A stretch of 48,271 nt of DNA, from the NCBI GenBank assembly GCA_045592105.1, contig JAZNUB010000006.1:1-48271 (forward strand), written 5' to 3'. The first letter of the stretch is position 1; each line of letters starts with the position of its first letter. Shown in pieces: positions 6,763 to 13,805 of this stretch. The notes below the pieces were generated by a model that did not search any database, was not told where the DNA came from, and worked only from the letters and a program-made list of their open reading frames with translations. A program made the position numbers and the translations under genes. The DNA comes from SIG636 sp045592105. Its GTDB lineage: Bacteria; Bacillota; Clostridia; Oscillospirales; CAG-382.

Positions 6763-8292
6763 CTACATATAAAGCACCACGCCATCCGAGGCTATGGCAC
6801 CGCTTTTATCAAAGGCATCGGCGTTGTTTTCGGTTATCTCCGCAGGGTTTACATAATACCTTCTGCCTATATCCCAAGCAGTTTCGCCCTTTTGCGGATA
6901 GTATATTATTATGGGCTTTGAAGCGGCATCGGTATCGGTGCGCTTTTCTATCTCGGCAGAAACCAAGGCTGTAAGGCTTTCCTTATAGGTTATGGTAACG
7001 CAAAGCTGTATAGGTATGCGAACGGAAAGCCTGCCGCTTGTAATATCAGCGGTGGGGTTTTGTGCCTCTGCGCTTATTTTGAAGCGGCAATCGGGGTTGG
7101 AAACGGTAAACGGAAGCAGCTCGCTAAACGCGGCGTTGCAATCGTGCGCGCGGTATCCATCGGAGGATGCGCCGAAAATATTCATGCCACAGCTACCCTT
7201 AACGCTTATGCCCTCCTCTGCAAGCACCGCCTCCGAAACCGATACAGAAACGTTTAAATCAAGGCAATTATCAATAGGCATTTCAGGTATCTCAAACACC
7301 TTCTCCAAGGTAAAGCGATGCTTTAGCTCTTTCGATGGCTCCTCATACGGCAGGCTTTGAAGCTTGTTTTCGTTCTCGTACTCCTCAAAGAACATATCGG
7401 TGGGCACCTCTATCTCCTGCCTGTTAACGCAGTTAAGCTCTGCCCGCACGCCGTAGCGAAGCTCGATAACGCGGTTTTCGCCGTAGGCATCTATCTCCTT
7501 TTCGGTTTCTATGCTTTTGGCGTTAAGGCTAAGGTTTATATCGCTATCCGCCTGTATCGCCTCGTCATCAACGGTTAACGCTATGGGGAAACGGCGCACC
7601 GCAAGCTGTAATCCGCCCTCTTCCCCCTCTTTTTCATACAAGCATTTAAACGCCGCCTCTGCCCTTATAAGCGCAGTCCCTTGCGAAACGCTAACCTCTC
7701 CTGCGGAAAAATCAAGCGTGGTATATATAATGTCACTTACAGGGGGCATAGCATCAAGCGATATGCTTTCCTCCATATTGAAATCTCTGATTATCGTTGG
7801 GCTGTATACAGCCATTTTTTGCTTTGTGCTTTTAAAATACGCGCCCTTGCTATCCTGCATGGAAACGGTTTGAACGCTTTGCATACACTTAATTTCAAGC
7901 CCAAGATCTGCCCTGCACCTCAGTATAAACCTGCGCGGGTTAAGGGTTTTACAGCCAACATAGCTGCATTTTGCGTGCGCGGTGGGGTAAAGCTCTGCAT
8001 CAGGCATATCCTTAAGGTCAAACCTATGCGTAAAATCGGTGCTGAACCGTTCGCATTGAAGCTTCTGCTTAAAATCCGATTCGTAAAGCAGGCTAAACAC
8101 CGCCTTGCCGCTTACCTCCGCCTTGCCTGCCGAGATGCTAACGTCCTCACACACAACGTCTGCATCCGCACGGATTATACGGTTGATGTTCGGCAAATAG
8201 TCCGCCAGCGTGCTTTCAAGCTCTATGTCCTTGTCCACGCCCGCCTCAAAAACAGTTCTGGGCAATAAAACGTTTGTTGTTTCCGCTTTCAT
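6763..8292 (-). CDS. sipL: SipL-like spore envelope protein (DUF3794/SPOCS repeats plus LysM)
   Basis: The 509-residue protein shows the pattern of SipL: DUF3794-type domains (one near residues 25-110, another near 175-290 and a third near 320-440) and a C-terminal LysM-like domain at about 462-509 (YPQKGETAWDIGRRYYVNPAEI). In Clostridioides difficile SipL binds the coat ATPase SpoIVA through its LysM domain and is needed for coat localisation around the forespore. AAAAGGAG precedes the ATG. A divergent small operon ending in spoVM starts 117 bp away, which supports a spore role. Other DUF3794 proteins of unknown role exist, so the exact orthology is likely but not proven. Confidence 0.8.
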   Translation of the reverse strand: MKAETTNVLLPRTVFEAGVDKDIELESTLADYLPNINRIIRADADVVCEDVSISAGKAEVSGKAVFSLLYESDFKQKLQCERFSTDFTHRFDLKDMPDAELYPTAHAKCSYVGCKTLNPRRFILRCRADLGLEIKCMQSVQTVSMQDSKGAYFKSTKQKMAVYSPTIIRDFNMEESISLDAMPPVSDIIYTTLDFSAGEVSVSQGTALIRAEAAFKCLYEKEGEEGGLQLAVRRFPIALTVDDEAIQADSDINLSLNAKSIETEKEIDAYGENRVIELRYGVRAELNCVNRQEIEVPTDMFFEEYENENKLQSLPYEEPSKELKHRFTLEKVFEIPEMPIDNCLDLNVSVSVSEAVLAEEGISVKGSCGMNIFGASSDGYRAHDCNAAFSELLPFTVSNPDCRFKISAEAQNPTADITSGRLSVRIPIQLCVTITYKESLTALVSAEIEKRTDTDAASKPIIIYYPQKGETAWDIGRRYYVNPAEITENNADAFDKSGAIASDGVVLYM

Positions 8293-8409
8293 ATAAAAAT
8301 TGCTCCTTTTAAGTTTTTTTATTAAATTCTATGCACCCACGCTTCTTAAAATGCTATAAGTAACAAAATGAAAGCGTTTGCGTATTATAAAAGTGTGGAG
8401 GTGCTTTTA

Positions 8410-8556
8410 GTGCGTGTAAACAAGCAGTTTTTGGGCGGTTGCGTGTGTGCTTTCGGGGTAGGCGTTGTGTTTTCGGCGTTTTTACCCGTTAGTGTGATGC
8501 TTATTATAGAAGGTGTGCTTGTGGTTGGCGCAGGCGCTTTGGCTTTATGCCGCTGA
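8410..8556 (+). CDS. Small membrane protein upstream of spoVM
   Basis: A GTG start with GGAGG eight nucleotides upstream gives 48 residues. Two hydrophobic segments (about residues 8-22 and 25-45) suggest a two-span membrane protein with a short basic N-terminus. The in-frame ATG at 8368 has no ribosome site. The gene ends 19 bp before the SpoVM-like gene and is probably cotranscribed with it. I do not recognise a family; a sporulation role is inferred only from position. Confidence 0.6.
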   Translation: MRVNKQFLGGCVCAFGVGVVFSAFLPVSVMLIIEGVLVVGAGALALCR

Positions 8557-8575
8557 CAGTACGGAGGTGACGCAG

Positions 8576-8662
8576 ATGCGAGTATACATATTTAAATCGC
8601 CGTCTATATTAAAGCCCTTGCTTCGTAAAATATTCGGCGTTAAAAAGGAAAATAAGCGCTAA
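8576..8662 (+). CDS. spoVM: SpoVM-like amphipathic coat-anchoring peptide (28 residues)
   Basis: The gene encodes a 28-residue peptide beginning MRVYIFKSPSILKPLLRKIF. It aligns without gaps to Bacillus subtilis SpoVM (26 residues): Met1, Tyr4, Lys7, Pro9, Leu12, Arg17 and Gly21 are identical and residue 2 is basic in both. SpoVM is an amphipathic helix that recognises the convex forespore membrane and anchors SpoIVA; Pro9 is important for that. A near-perfect GGAGGTGA lies 5 nt before the ATG. The neighbour on the opposite strand encodes SipL, another SpoIVA partner, which makes the call much stronger. The peptide has an added Pro14 and a basic tail. It is short enough to be missed by default gene callers. 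Confidence 0.82.
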   Translation: MRVYIFKSPSILKPLLRKIFGVKKENKR

Positions 8663-8679
8663 CTATCATCAAAGAAAAA

Positions 8680-8724
8680 AGTCCGCGAGAGCTGCTTTTT
8701 TAAAGCAGGCCCCACGGGCTTTTG
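8680..8724. terminator. Bidirectional terminator between spoVM and pepF
   Basis: A stem of about 19 bp with several G-U pairs joins 8680-8698 to 8702-8720. A-rich bases precede it and T-rich bases follow, so it can end both the plus-strand spoVM transcript and the minus-strand pepF operon. Confidence 0.7.
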
Positions 8725-8733
8725 GTTTATTAT

Positions 8734-10527
8734 TTACTCAAGCTCTGTAAGAAGCGCAGAAAGCTCGTCTATCGTGCTTCCAAACAGCTCCAAGGCGTTG
8801 GTAACGGTTTCGGGCTTTGTTAGGTCTACGCCCGCAATTTTAAGCTCCTCGATAGGATAATCACTTCCACCCGTGGTTAAGAACTTAAGGTATCCGCTTG
8901 CATCTCCGGTTTCCACAATGTGCTTTGCTATGGCAACTGCACTGCTAAAGCCCGTTGCATATTGATACACGTAAAACGCCGTGTAGAAATGCGGGATATA
9001 TGACCACTCGTTAGCCATAATCTCGTTTATCTCGGCACCCTCGTAATACTTGGATATCAAGCCGTAATACAAATCGGAAAGGCTTTGTGCCGTAAGCGGC
9101 TGTCCCTCTGCATGCATACGGTGCGTTTCGCGCTCAAATTCTGCAAACAAAGTTTGCCTGTAAAGCGTGGTGCGGAAACTTTCAAGGAAGTGGTTAAGGA
9201 TATATGCGCGGCGCTTTTTGTCCGTTTCCGTTTTAAGCAGATGCAAGGTTAAAAGCACCTCGTTTACGGTGGAGGCAACCTCGGCAACCATAATGCTGTA
9301 GCTATGGTTTAAAAAGCTTTGCGCCTCGGAGGATTTGTAGGAATGCATTGCGTGCCCAAGCTCGTGCGCGAGGGTGAAGGCATCGTCCAACGTGTCAGTA
9401 TAGTTAAGCAGTACATACGGATGAACGCCGTATACCCCGCAGGAGAACGCTCCGCTACGCTTGCCCTTGTTTTCGTAAACGTCTATCCAATTGTTGCTGT
9501 ACGCCATATCCAAAAGCTTGCCGTATTCCTCTCCAAGCGGCTTTAAAGCCTCCTTAACAAGCTTTTTGCCGTCCTCAAAGGGCATTTTAAAGTCAACGTC
9601 CTCAACCATCGGCGTATACAGGTCAAACATATCAATTTTTTCAAGTTTCAGCGCCTTTTTGCGTAAAGCCAGATACTTTTTCATATACGGCAGGCTGTTG
9701 TGTACGGCTTCTATAAGGCTGTCATAAACGGTATCAGGCACGTCGTTACCAAACAGCGATGCGGCTCTTGCATCCTTAAAGCCTCTTATGTCGGCAAAAT
9801 AGCAATCAAACTTAACGCTACCTGCATAAAGCTCTGCTATGGTGTTTTCAAACTTTTTGTACGTGCCGAAATAGCCGTTAAAAGCCGCCTCACGCACGGA
9901 ACGGTCCGCACTTTCGCGGTATACGCCAAAGTTACCGTTGGTTAGCTGCACGTCGTTCCCCTGCTCGTCCTTAATCGTGGGAAGCTGTATATCAACGTTG
10001 TTAAGCATACCAAAAGCGTTTTCGGGCGTTTGCGCTATATCCGCAAGCTTTGCAAGCATAAGCTCCTTTTCCGCATCAAGCGTATGCTCGCGCGCTTTCA
10101 CCGTCTTTTTCAGTTGGAAAACAAGGTCCTCCATCCCCTCCTCGCTTATAAACGCGTTAAACCTTTCTTCGGGGATGGCAACTATTTCGGGGCTGATGAA
10201 CGCCGATGCAGACTGTAGCTTAACAAGCAAGCCCATCGCACGCGCTTCCATCGCTTGATATTCGGGATTGCCGCCATCTGTGGTTTTAATAAGCATCGCG
10301 TACAGATAGCAAAGCATAGCCTTTTGCTCTATATCGCTAAGCAAAAGCATCGCTTTTTTAAGGCTTTCCGCGCTCTCGCCCAGTGTACCCTGCAAGGGAA
10401 CGATCTGCTCTATCGCCTTTTCGGCTTCAGCGCACGCGGCTTCCCAATCCTTAGCGGTGGGATAAATGTGCGAAAAGTCCCACATAAACTCAGGGTTCAT
10501 TTCAGCTCTTGTTTTCATATAAGGCAT
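8734..10527 (-). CDS. pepF: Oligoendopeptidase F (M3B zinc peptidase)
   Basis: The 597-residue protein has the length and features of PepF: an N-terminal helical region beginning PEFMWDFSHIYPTAKDWEAA, and the zinc motif HELGH at residues 388-392. It should hydrolyse short peptides (roughly 7-17 residues) in the cytoplasm, a natural sink for peptides imported by the Opp system in this window. It is the last gene of a five-gene operon; only 5 bp separate it from the aminotransferase stop, and its ribosome site lies within that gene's end. The active-site residues look intact. Confidence 0.93.
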   Translation of the reverse strand: MPYMKTRAEMNPEFMWDFSHIYPTAKDWEAACAEAEKAIEQIVPLQGTLGESAESLKKAMLLLSDIEQKAMLCYLYAMLIKTTDGGNPEYQAMEARAMGLLVKLQSASAFISPEIVAIPEERFNAFISEEGMEDLVFQLKKTVKAREHTLDAEKELMLAKLADIAQTPENAFGMLNNVDIQLPTIKDEQGNDVQLTNGNFGVYRESADRSVREAAFNGYFGTYKKFENTIAELYAGSVKFDCYFADIRGFKDARAASLFGNDVPDTVYDSLIEAVHNSLPYMKKYLALRKKALKLEKIDMFDLYTPMVEDVDFKMPFEDGKKLVKEALKPLGEEYGKLLDMAYSNNWIDVYENKGKRSGAFSCGVYGVHPYVLLNYTDTLDDAFTLAHELGHAMHSYKSSEAQSFLNHSYSIMVAEVASTVNEVLLTLHLLKTETDKKRRAYILNHFLESFRTTLYRQTLFAEFERETHRMHAEGQPLTAQSLSDLYYGLISKYYEGAEINEIMANEWSYIPHFYTAFYVYQYATGFSSAVAIAKHIVETGDASGYLKFLTTGGSDYPIEELKIAGVDLTKPETVTNALELFGSTIDELSALLTELE

Positions 10528-10532
10528 CTCCT

Positions 10533-11714
10533 TTATTTGTATTCTTCAGCCAACGCCTTAAAGGCGGGAAGCGAGTTTTCTATCTGCTTGGTGGAAACGC
10601 AGTAGGATATACGAACGTAGCCGGGGCAACCGAAGGAATCCGCAGGCACCAAAAGCAGCTCTTTGCTTTTTGCTTTTTCACAAAACGCGTTTGCATCCTC
10701 CTCAAGCGCCTTAACAAACAGATAAAACGCGCCGTCGGGCTTAACGCAGGTATAGCCGTATTCGGTAAGTGCGTTATATATCAAATCGCGGTTGTGCTTG
10801 TAAACGGAAACGTCTGCCGTTTCGCCAAGACAGCGTGCGGCAACGCGCTGGAATATAGAAGGCGCGCATACGTAGCCTAAAGCTCTGCCCGCGCCGCAAA
10901 CAGCCGCATAAACGTCCGTTGCGCCCTCCATTGCGGGGGTTACGGCTATGTAGCCAATTCTTTCGCCGGGTATGGAAAGCGATTTGCTGAACGAATAGCA
11001 CACAAGCGTGTTATCGTAATAGTTGCTTACAAAGGGAACAAAAACATCGTCGTAAACAAGCTCTCTGTAAGGCTCATCCGTAATCAAGTAAATCGGATGC
11101 CCATACTGCGCGCTTTTAGCCTTAAGAACGGCGCAAATGCCCTTTATGGTGTCCTCGGTCAGCACAACACCTGAGGGGTTGTTGGGGCTATTGATTATTA
11201 TAGCCTTGGTAGCGGCGCTTATTTCATTTTCCAAGCGTTTTGTGTCTATTTGGAAATCCTCCGTAGGGGGTAGCGCCTTAAACGAAGCGCCCGCGCCCTC
11301 GGCAAACACGCGATATTCGGGGAAGAACGGTGCAAACGCTATAACCTCGTCCCCGGCGCAAACAAGCGCGTTAAGGCATATTGTAAGGCTTGCGGCGGCA
11401 CCAACGGTCATATATATATTATCAGCGGAAAACGCCGTGCCATGCTTGCTGTTTAGATATTCCGCTATCGCTTTTCTAACGCCTGCATCCCCCTGTGCGG
11501 AGGTGTAGCCGTGCAACGCAAGCGGGCTTTGAGTATCCAAAAGCTCCTTGATAGCCGCATTAACACAGTCCGGTGCGGGCACGGAGGGGTTGCCAAGGCT
11601 AAAATCAAAAACCTTGTCTGCACCTATCTCTGCCTTGCGCTTGTTTCCGTATTCAAAAAGCTCTCTAATAACGGAACGCACCTTCCCAAGCTGTTCCATC
11701 TTTTGGTTTATCAT
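10533..11714 (-). CDS. Pyridoxal-phosphate aminotransferase, class I/II
   Basis: The 393-residue protein is a fold-type I aminotransferase. The PLP lysine is Lys244 in SFSKSLSIPGERIGY, and NNPSG (about residues 176-180) and the TDEPYREL segment (PLP-ring Asp) are present. Aspartate-type family members take many amino acids, so the substrate is not resolved by sequence. It lies 14 bp after a 58-residue Cys protein and 5 bp before pepF, so it is probably made together with peptidases and may process the amino acids they release. Confidence 0.88.
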   Translation of the reverse strand: MINQKMEQLGKVRSVIRELFEYGNKRKAEIGADKVFDFSLGNPSVPAPDCVNAAIKELLDTQSPLALHGYTSAQGDAGVRKAIAEYLNSKHGTAFSADNIYMTVGAAASLTICLNALVCAGDEVIAFAPFFPEYRVFAEGAGASFKALPPTEDFQIDTKRLENEISAATKAIIINSPNNPSGVVLTEDTIKGICAVLKAKSAQYGHPIYLITDEPYRELVYDDVFVPFVSNYYDNTLVCYSFSKSLSIPGERIGYIAVTPAMEGATDVYAAVCGAGRALGYVCAPSIFQRVAARCLGETADVSVYKHNRDLIYNALTEYGYTCVKPDGAFYLFVKALEEDANAFCEKAKSKELLLVPADSFGCPGYVRISYCVSTKQIENSLPAFKALAEEYK

Positions 11715-11728
11715 AATATATGCTCCTT

Positions 11729-11905
11729 TCAGTTCTGCTTGCGAACCATTTTATATTCATCGTAAAATCTGTAATATGGGCAGTTTTGTGTACGCGAGGA
11801 CAAAAAATTCACCATATCGTCTTCGTCAAGCCCTATCGTACACCCCTCTGTATCGGTCTCTTCGTTGTAATCAAAAAACTCACAGCTTAAACATTTCTTT
11901 TCCAT
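11729..11905 (-). CDS. Small Cys-containing protein (DUF6472-like)
   Basis: The 58-residue protein begins MEKKCLSCEFFDYNEETDTE and ends with a CPYYRFYDEYKMVRKQ-type segment. Four Cys (CLSC near the start, one near residue 22 and one near 43) could form a small metal site. It looks like the DUF6472 family of Clostridia as I remember it; the function is unknown. It has TTGGAG upstream, starts 3 bp after the VanX-like stop and ends 14 bp before the aminotransferase start, so it is an embedded operon member. Confidence 0.7.
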   Translation of the reverse strand: MEKKCLSCEFFDYNEETDTEGCTIGLDEDDMVNFLSSRTQNCPYYRFYDEYKMVRKQN

Positions 11906-11908
11906 AAG

Positions 11909-12457
11909 CTACTCCAATTCAAAAGGCGGTACCTCTAAAACGGGATAAATATCCGTATCGTTAAAATGCCACCATTCGTTTATATATGCCTTAAAGCCCG
12001 CCGTTTCCATAGCCGCTTCCAAAAGCTTTATATTAGCAAGCGCCTCGCCCGAAAGCGCGCTGTAATCCCGCTTTGCTTTTTCAAAATCATCAAACCCCGA
12101 TGGCATCGGCACTTTTTTTCCGCACGCATCAACCAAGCTTACGTCCACCGTGCTTCCGCGCGTGTGCTTTGAATAGCCGAGCGTTGGGTTTGCCACAAAA
12201 TCATCGTTGGGCATGATACGCCACATTTCGTATTGCGCGGCGGCAGGGCGGTACGCATCCAATATCAAAAGCGATGCACCTCTCTCCAGCACATACTCCT
12301 GCGCCACCTTAAGCTTTTGTACCGTGCCGTAGCGCAAGTACGCATCCTTAAAGGCGTAAAGCCTATGCCCTGTAAAATTCTCTGCCGTTGCATACGGCAG
12401 ATAAACGTGTATGCTTGGTATGTAGTCCTTAACTCTTACTAATTGCGCTTTATCCAT
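11909..12457 (-). CDS. VanX/DdpX-type D-Ala-D-Ala dipeptidase
   Basis: The 182-residue protein carries the M15 dipeptidase signature: His98 and Asp105 in SKHTRGSTVD, Glu161 and His164 in EWWH, and the DAYRP Arg70. These are the zinc ligands, the catalytic base and the transition-state Arg of VanX. It should cleave D-Ala-D-Ala, or a related dipeptide, in the cytoplasm; no signal peptide is present. There is no vanH, vanA or vanR/S nearby, so a role in D-Ala recycling (as for DdpX) is likelier than vancomycin resistance. It is second in the operon, 16 bp after the radical SAM gene. Confidence 0.88.
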   Translation of the reverse strand: MDKAQLVRVKDYIPSIHVYLPYATAENFTGHRLYAFKDAYLRYGTVQKLKVAQEYVLERGASLLILDAYRPAAAQYEMWRIMPNDDFVANPTLGYSKHTRGSTVDVSLVDACGKKVPMPSGFDDFEKAKRDYSALSGEALANIKLLEAAMETAGFKAYINEWWHFNDTDIYPVLEVPPFELE

Positions 12458-12473
12458 ATCAAAGCCTTAGTCT

Positions 12474-13379
12474 TTATACACCCGTCATATCAAAAGGCGG
12501 TATAAAGCTGTTGTCTGCGGCTTCTCCTTCCTGTATATAGCCGTTTTCTATCCCAATTTTTGCCGCAAACTCAAGCACGGCGCCGTATTCGCTATCCGTA
12601 ACCTTGCGGCTTAAGCTATCAGGCAAGCCCTCACACAGCGGAGTATATTGCCGCATTATGCTAATCTGTATGGCGCTACCGTATCTGCGGTGCAAAAAGT
12701 AAAGCACGTTTTTACTGTCCTCTACACAGCCCGGCAGTACAAGATGCCGCACTATAACGCCGCGCTTCATAAGCCCGTTTTCTAAAACCGCGCCGCCGCA
12801 TTGAAGCACCATCTCGTCAAGTGCCTGCTTTGCTATCTGCGGGTAATCCTCCGCCGCAGAATATCGCTTTGCAAGCGCGTTGCTTTTATATTTAAAGTCC
12901 GGCAAATAGATATCCACCAAGCCTTTAAGCGCACGCAAGGCATCGGCACTTTCATATCCGCCGCTATTCCAAACAACAGGTAGGCGCAAGCCGCTTGCTT
13001 TGGCAATATTTAGCGCATCTGCTATCCCATAAACAAAATGCGTGGGCGTTACCAAGTTTATATTATGCACACCCTGCGCTTGAAGTTGTAAAAAAATCTC
13101 GGCAAGGCGCTGTGCGCTAACCGTTTTACCATACTGCCCTTTAGATATCAATGCGTTTTGGCAATATACGCATTTTAGGTTACAGCCCGCAAAAAACACA
13201 GTACCGCTGCCTTTAGTGCCGGAAATGCAAGGCTCCTCCCAATAATGCGGTGCGGCACGGGTTACCCTTATATCCACTTTTTCACCGCAAAAGCCAACGG
13301 TGCTTTCTCTATCAATTCCGCAATTACGCGGGCAAGCAAAGCATTTTGCCAAACCCTTCACCGCTTTCAATACATACAA
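12474..13379 (-). CDS. PflA-like radical SAM protein (COG1313 type)
   Basis: The protein of about 300 residues has the radical SAM motif CNLKCVYC with Cys66, Cys70 and Cys73, preceded by a Cys-rich N-terminus (CFACPRNC and VGFCG, Cys13-Cys31). That N-terminal pattern is typical of the uncharacterised PflX/COG1313 family, resembling pyruvate formate-lyase activating enzymes. The substrate is unknown. It is the first gene of the operon leading to pepF. The start is uncertain: the frame opens with TTG at 13379, but the promoter at 13397-13425 leaves almost no leader, so GTG 13361 or TTG 13352 is possible. Confidence 0.82.
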   Translation of the reverse strand: MYVLKAVKGLAKCFACPRNCGIDRESTVGFCGEKVDIRVTRAAPHYWEEPCISGTKGSGTVFFAGCNLKCVYCQNALISKGQYGKTVSAQRLAEIFLQLQAQGVHNINLVTPTHFVYGIADALNIAKASGLRLPVVWNSGGYESADALRALKGLVDIYLPDFKYKSNALAKRYSAAEDYPQIAKQALDEMVLQCGGAVLENGLMKRGVIVRHLVLPGCVEDSKNVLYFLHRRYGSAIQISIMRQYTPLCEGLPDSLSRKVTDSEYGAVLEFAAKIGIENGYIQEGEAADNSFIPPFDMTGV

Positions 13380-13396
13380 ATAATATAATCATATCA

Positions 13397-13425
13397 ATTA
13401 TATCACCAATCAACTAAATACGCAA
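13397..13425 (-). promoter_or_regulatory. Promoter of the radical SAM to pepF operon
   Basis: TTGCGT and TATAAT are separated by 17 bp on the minus strand. Transcription would start near 13390, only about 10 nt before the first possible TTG start. Confidence 0.6.
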
Positions 13426-13436
13426 TATCGTTTTTC

Positions 13437-13549
13437 GTTTTTGCGCCAAAGCCTTTGCGTTTTTGCGCCAAATCCTTTCAACTGTCCGCAAAGCAATATC
13501 ACAATGCGAAGCATCATATCACTGCAAAGCAACATCACTTGCGCAAGGC
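13437..13549. repeat. Short tandem repeats (22-bp and 18-bp periods)
   Basis: GTTTTTGCGCCAAA occurs at 13437 and 13459. A second series, GCRAAGCAWMATCAC-like, begins at 13488, 13506 and 13524 with a degenerate fourth start at 13541, giving an 18-bp period. No protein function is evident. Confidence 0.75.
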
Positions 13550-13646
13550 AAAAATACAAATAGTTTCCTCTTAACAACCGCTTGCTTAAACCCTTTTCCG
13601 TTTTAACTTCTACCACAAACATTGACGAAAAGCCGACAAACCACCC

Positions 13647-13794
13647 CAAAAAGCCAAACGGCTTATTTTGAAACCCGACAATAAACCACCCCAAGAAGCC
13701 AACGCTTCTTGGGAACCGCGACAATAAAACTGCCCAAGTGTCCATAAGGGCACTTGGGCAAAAAGTTTTATTCTACTTTAAGCCTTACGGCTTA
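13647..13794 (-). repeat. Array of four hairpins at about 43-bp spacing
   Basis: Hairpins are centred near 13658, 13701, 13745 and 13786. Their stems differ (AAGCC, CCCAAGAAGC, TGCCCAAGTG, TAAGCC) but three spacers share a GACAATAAAAC/GACAATAAACC/GACAAACC core. The array lies directly after the minus-strand gene at 13806. Confidence 0.7.
13731..13760 (-). terminator. Strong hairpin, probable terminator of the TSDDV-repeat protein
   Basis: A perfect 10-bp TGCCCAAGTG/CACTTGGGCA stem with a 10-nt loop is followed on the minus strand by GTTTTATTG. It is the strongest member of the hairpin array. Confidence 0.65.
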
Positions 13795-13805
13795 TTAAGC
13801 TTTAG

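Larger units (their letters stand above)
13380..13805. other. Intergenic region with repeats and no supported gene
   Basis: Contents are the promoter at 13397, the short tandem repeats at 13437-13549 and the hairpin array at 13647-13794. A 111-codon minus-strand frame across it reads through the repeats and has no recognisable domain, so it is not called. Confidence 0.7.

Noticed and set aside
11909..12457. Vancomycin-resistance locus
   Set aside because: Only the VanX-type dipeptidase is present. No ligase, dehydrogenase or two-component genes are nearby.
13410..13745. 111-codon minus-strand frame with repeated GFLGWF segments
   Set aside because: The apparent peptide repeats are the translation of the hairpin-array spacers. 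No ribosome site or domain was found.
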